From the NCBI GenBank assembly GCA_932294295.1, contig OW028573.1, positions 65,449,829 to 65,513,828 of the forward strand: 64,000 bases of DNA, read 5' to 3'. This stretch comes from Alitta virens (taxonomy: Eukaryota > Annelida > Polychaeta > Phyllodocida > Nereididae). Below, one piece after another: positions 62,251 to 64,000 of the stretch. The notes beneath the pieces are model-generated. The model was not told where the DNA came from and did not search any database. It saw only the letters and a program-made list of their open reading frames with translations. The position numbers and the translations under genes were made by a program. Each line of letters opens with the position of its first letter. Position 1 is the stretch's first letter.

Positions 62251-64000
62251 TTAGTGGGGATGAGCTGGAAGGAGTTTTCCTGTGCATTTTCCAAATCCAA
62301 TTCTGTATCCGTTGCCTTCACAGAAACCTAAATGGTATAGATAGAATAATGAGACATTCTCATATCATATTTTATCTCCGAGGCCACCTAAAGAGCCAAA
62401 CAATCTATGTAACTCCTTATGTACTCATGTTAGACCCGAAAGAGACAAAATTAAACACACTCTAAAATGTAGGTTCGTCTGTAGATATATCCCATCTCTG
62501 TTGCAAAGGAAGTACTTAAGTGGACAATATAGACTCCATAACATTGTAGAGCATTGTTAGTTTGTAGGTCCTTAAATAAACCTCAAGGTGCAATGAATGA
62601 CAATGACACAGTTTTTATTTGCTCCTAAATAGCACATAACAGTAATTACATATTATACAAATTAAGTTTTTTCTTAAGAGTGCAAGATCAGACCTACCTG
62701 TGATAATAACTTCATCTCCATCTTGAAGGAATTTGCGAGTGACATCATTTCCAAGGTCTAGAGGATTGCTGCCACGCCAGGTCAACTCCAGCAAACTACC
62801 AAAACTCTCCTTTTCCTGAGAATAAATAGGAAACATTAATAAGAATGTACCAAACTTACTCAGTAAGAATGTACCAAGATTTTGTCGTGTTTTACCTCTC
62901 CACTGATGGTTCCTGATGCCAACAAATCACCTGGTCTTGCGTTACATCCGGTTACAGTGTGATGAGCAAGCTGCTGCTTCATTGTCCAGTACATGTACTA
63001 TGAAAGAAACAAATCAACTACACATCAATACAGCTGTCATTCGTAAATTGGCACAATAAGTAAATATACTACTACAAGCTACATGTATCATGATGAACAA
63101 CAACAAAACAAACAAAACATCTGTTGTGTAAATGCAATAATTTGTTTTGAGTAATATGCAGTGTGGCTGTTGAAGCATAGATAGCTGTCTTTGATGTCTA
63201 CTTGGTTATGACAAACTGAAAATGAGGACCTGTCATCTCTAAATGATTACCTTGAAGTTGCTTCTGCATATGGTCACGGGAGCTGGCAACCCTTCAGCTG
63301 TAAGAGAATGTAATAGTTGAGCAGATGTTTACCAGAGAACAACTAAATGCCTGGTTAAAGTCCTTCATTTTGGACATTACTTATGACACAGCGCATGCAA
63401 AAACTACATCAGCAGGTCACAATTTGAATGCAAGTTGAAAGTTCTTTATGTCAGAGTTTGATTGATGATGACCTGCATGCAGGCAGCAAATCTATAGGTT
63501 CGTAATGCCTGAAATTACATCTTGCACAAGTCCTACCTTTCAAGGAAACTTCAAGGTTGATGTCAAAATTGTAATTGTCCTCGTGTCTCAGATACGGCAG
63601 GGGTGTTGGATCCTGAAGTCAAGAGAGAGTTTTCATGACGAATGGGACAACTTGGTGAACTTTAACATAATTAAAGACAGTTGATGTTTATGACAGGCAA
63701 CATTAAAGCTAAGACCGCCATTAAAAGTGAGTGTGTACCTGTTCCATATTTGCCACAATGAATGGTTGCAGAGCTTCCATCGGCACAACCCATGGTGAAA
63801 TGGTAGTGCCAAGGTTTTTAGCCAAGAATGGCCCGAGTGGTATATACTCCCATTTCTGAATATCTCGTGCTGGCAAAACAAAACATCTCAATGAAATAAA
63901 ATATTAAGTTCAGTGTCGTAATTTTCATTAAATGTTACTGATTCAGTTAAGTAGAGATAACAAGGATTAAAACGCACCACTCCAGTCATTCATAAGAACC
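62251..64000 (-). CDS. FAH: Fumarylacetoacetase, C-terminal half (partial, runs off window)
   Basis: Minus-strand exons, in order of transcription: 64000-63978 (partial), 63869-63739, 63612-63537, 63297-63251, 62997-62896, 62815-62698, 62327-62251. All introns are GT-AG and in frame, giving the last 190 aa (human FAH is 419 aa). The enzyme hydrolyses fumarylacetoacetate to fumarate and acetoacetate, the last step of tyrosine breakdown, in the cytosol. Active-site landmarks are present: [13 protein letters not shown] (human metal ligand Asp233, Arg237, Gln240, Tyr244), LGPFLAK (Lys253), SGTISG (Thr350), FGSLLELTW (Glu364) and DGDEVIITG. The tail is LLPAHPH against human VLPALLPS. Upstream exons and the promoter lie beyond the right edge. 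Nothing suggests a broken gene. Confidence 0.96.

Overview
This is a stretch of animal (metazoan) nuclear DNA. It is about 60% A+T and intron-rich, with GT-AG introns, long 3' UTRs with AATAAA signals, and few transposons. The four protein genes are bilaterian families and align closely with their vertebrate orthologues as I recall them. The SINE heads, poly-C/poly-G tracts and many TACATGTA-type words suggest a slowly evolving marine invertebrate such as a hemichordate, amphioxus or lophotrochozoan. I cannot fix the species from sequence alone.

Layout on the + strand: 1-4.9 kb is intergenic. 4.97-10.2 kb is GPATCH4, a nucleolar G-patch protein with 7 coding exons. 11.1-31.6 kb is ATOSA (Atos/FAM214), with 12 coding exons, a 16-nt first coding exon and a 12-kb first intron. 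31.6-33.4 kb is DYNLT5 (Tctex1-type dynein light chain), with 3 coding exons, one intron apparently GC-AG. 34.1-61 kb has no recognisable protein gene. It starts with a promoter-like patch and candidate spliced exons, and near its 3' end carries a cluster of three clear miR-92-family hairpins at 57.8, 58.2 and 59.8 kb, with a degenerate fourth candidate at 60.3 kb. 61.8-64.0 kb, on the minus strand, is the 3' half of FAH (fumarylacetoacetase), convergent with the miRNA cluster and running off the right edge.

The coding models were assembled by joining exons at visible splice sites and checking phase at every junction. GPATCH4 gives 344 aa, ATOSA 1011 aa, DYNLT5 177 aa, and FAH the C-terminal 190 aa. 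All junctions keep frame.

The four protein genes have unrelated jobs: ribosome and snRNA modification, transcriptional regulation, dynein transport, and tyrosine breakdown. They do not form a functional cluster. The most notable content is the microRNA cluster with its long apparent host transcription unit. Repeats include a tRNA-derived SINE with a 15-bp target duplication, a 231-bp MITE in the ATOSA 3' UTR, a 202-bp inverted-repeat element, two intronic hairpins in GPATCH4, a perfect 30-nt palindrome, and two tandem arrays in ATOSA intron 1.
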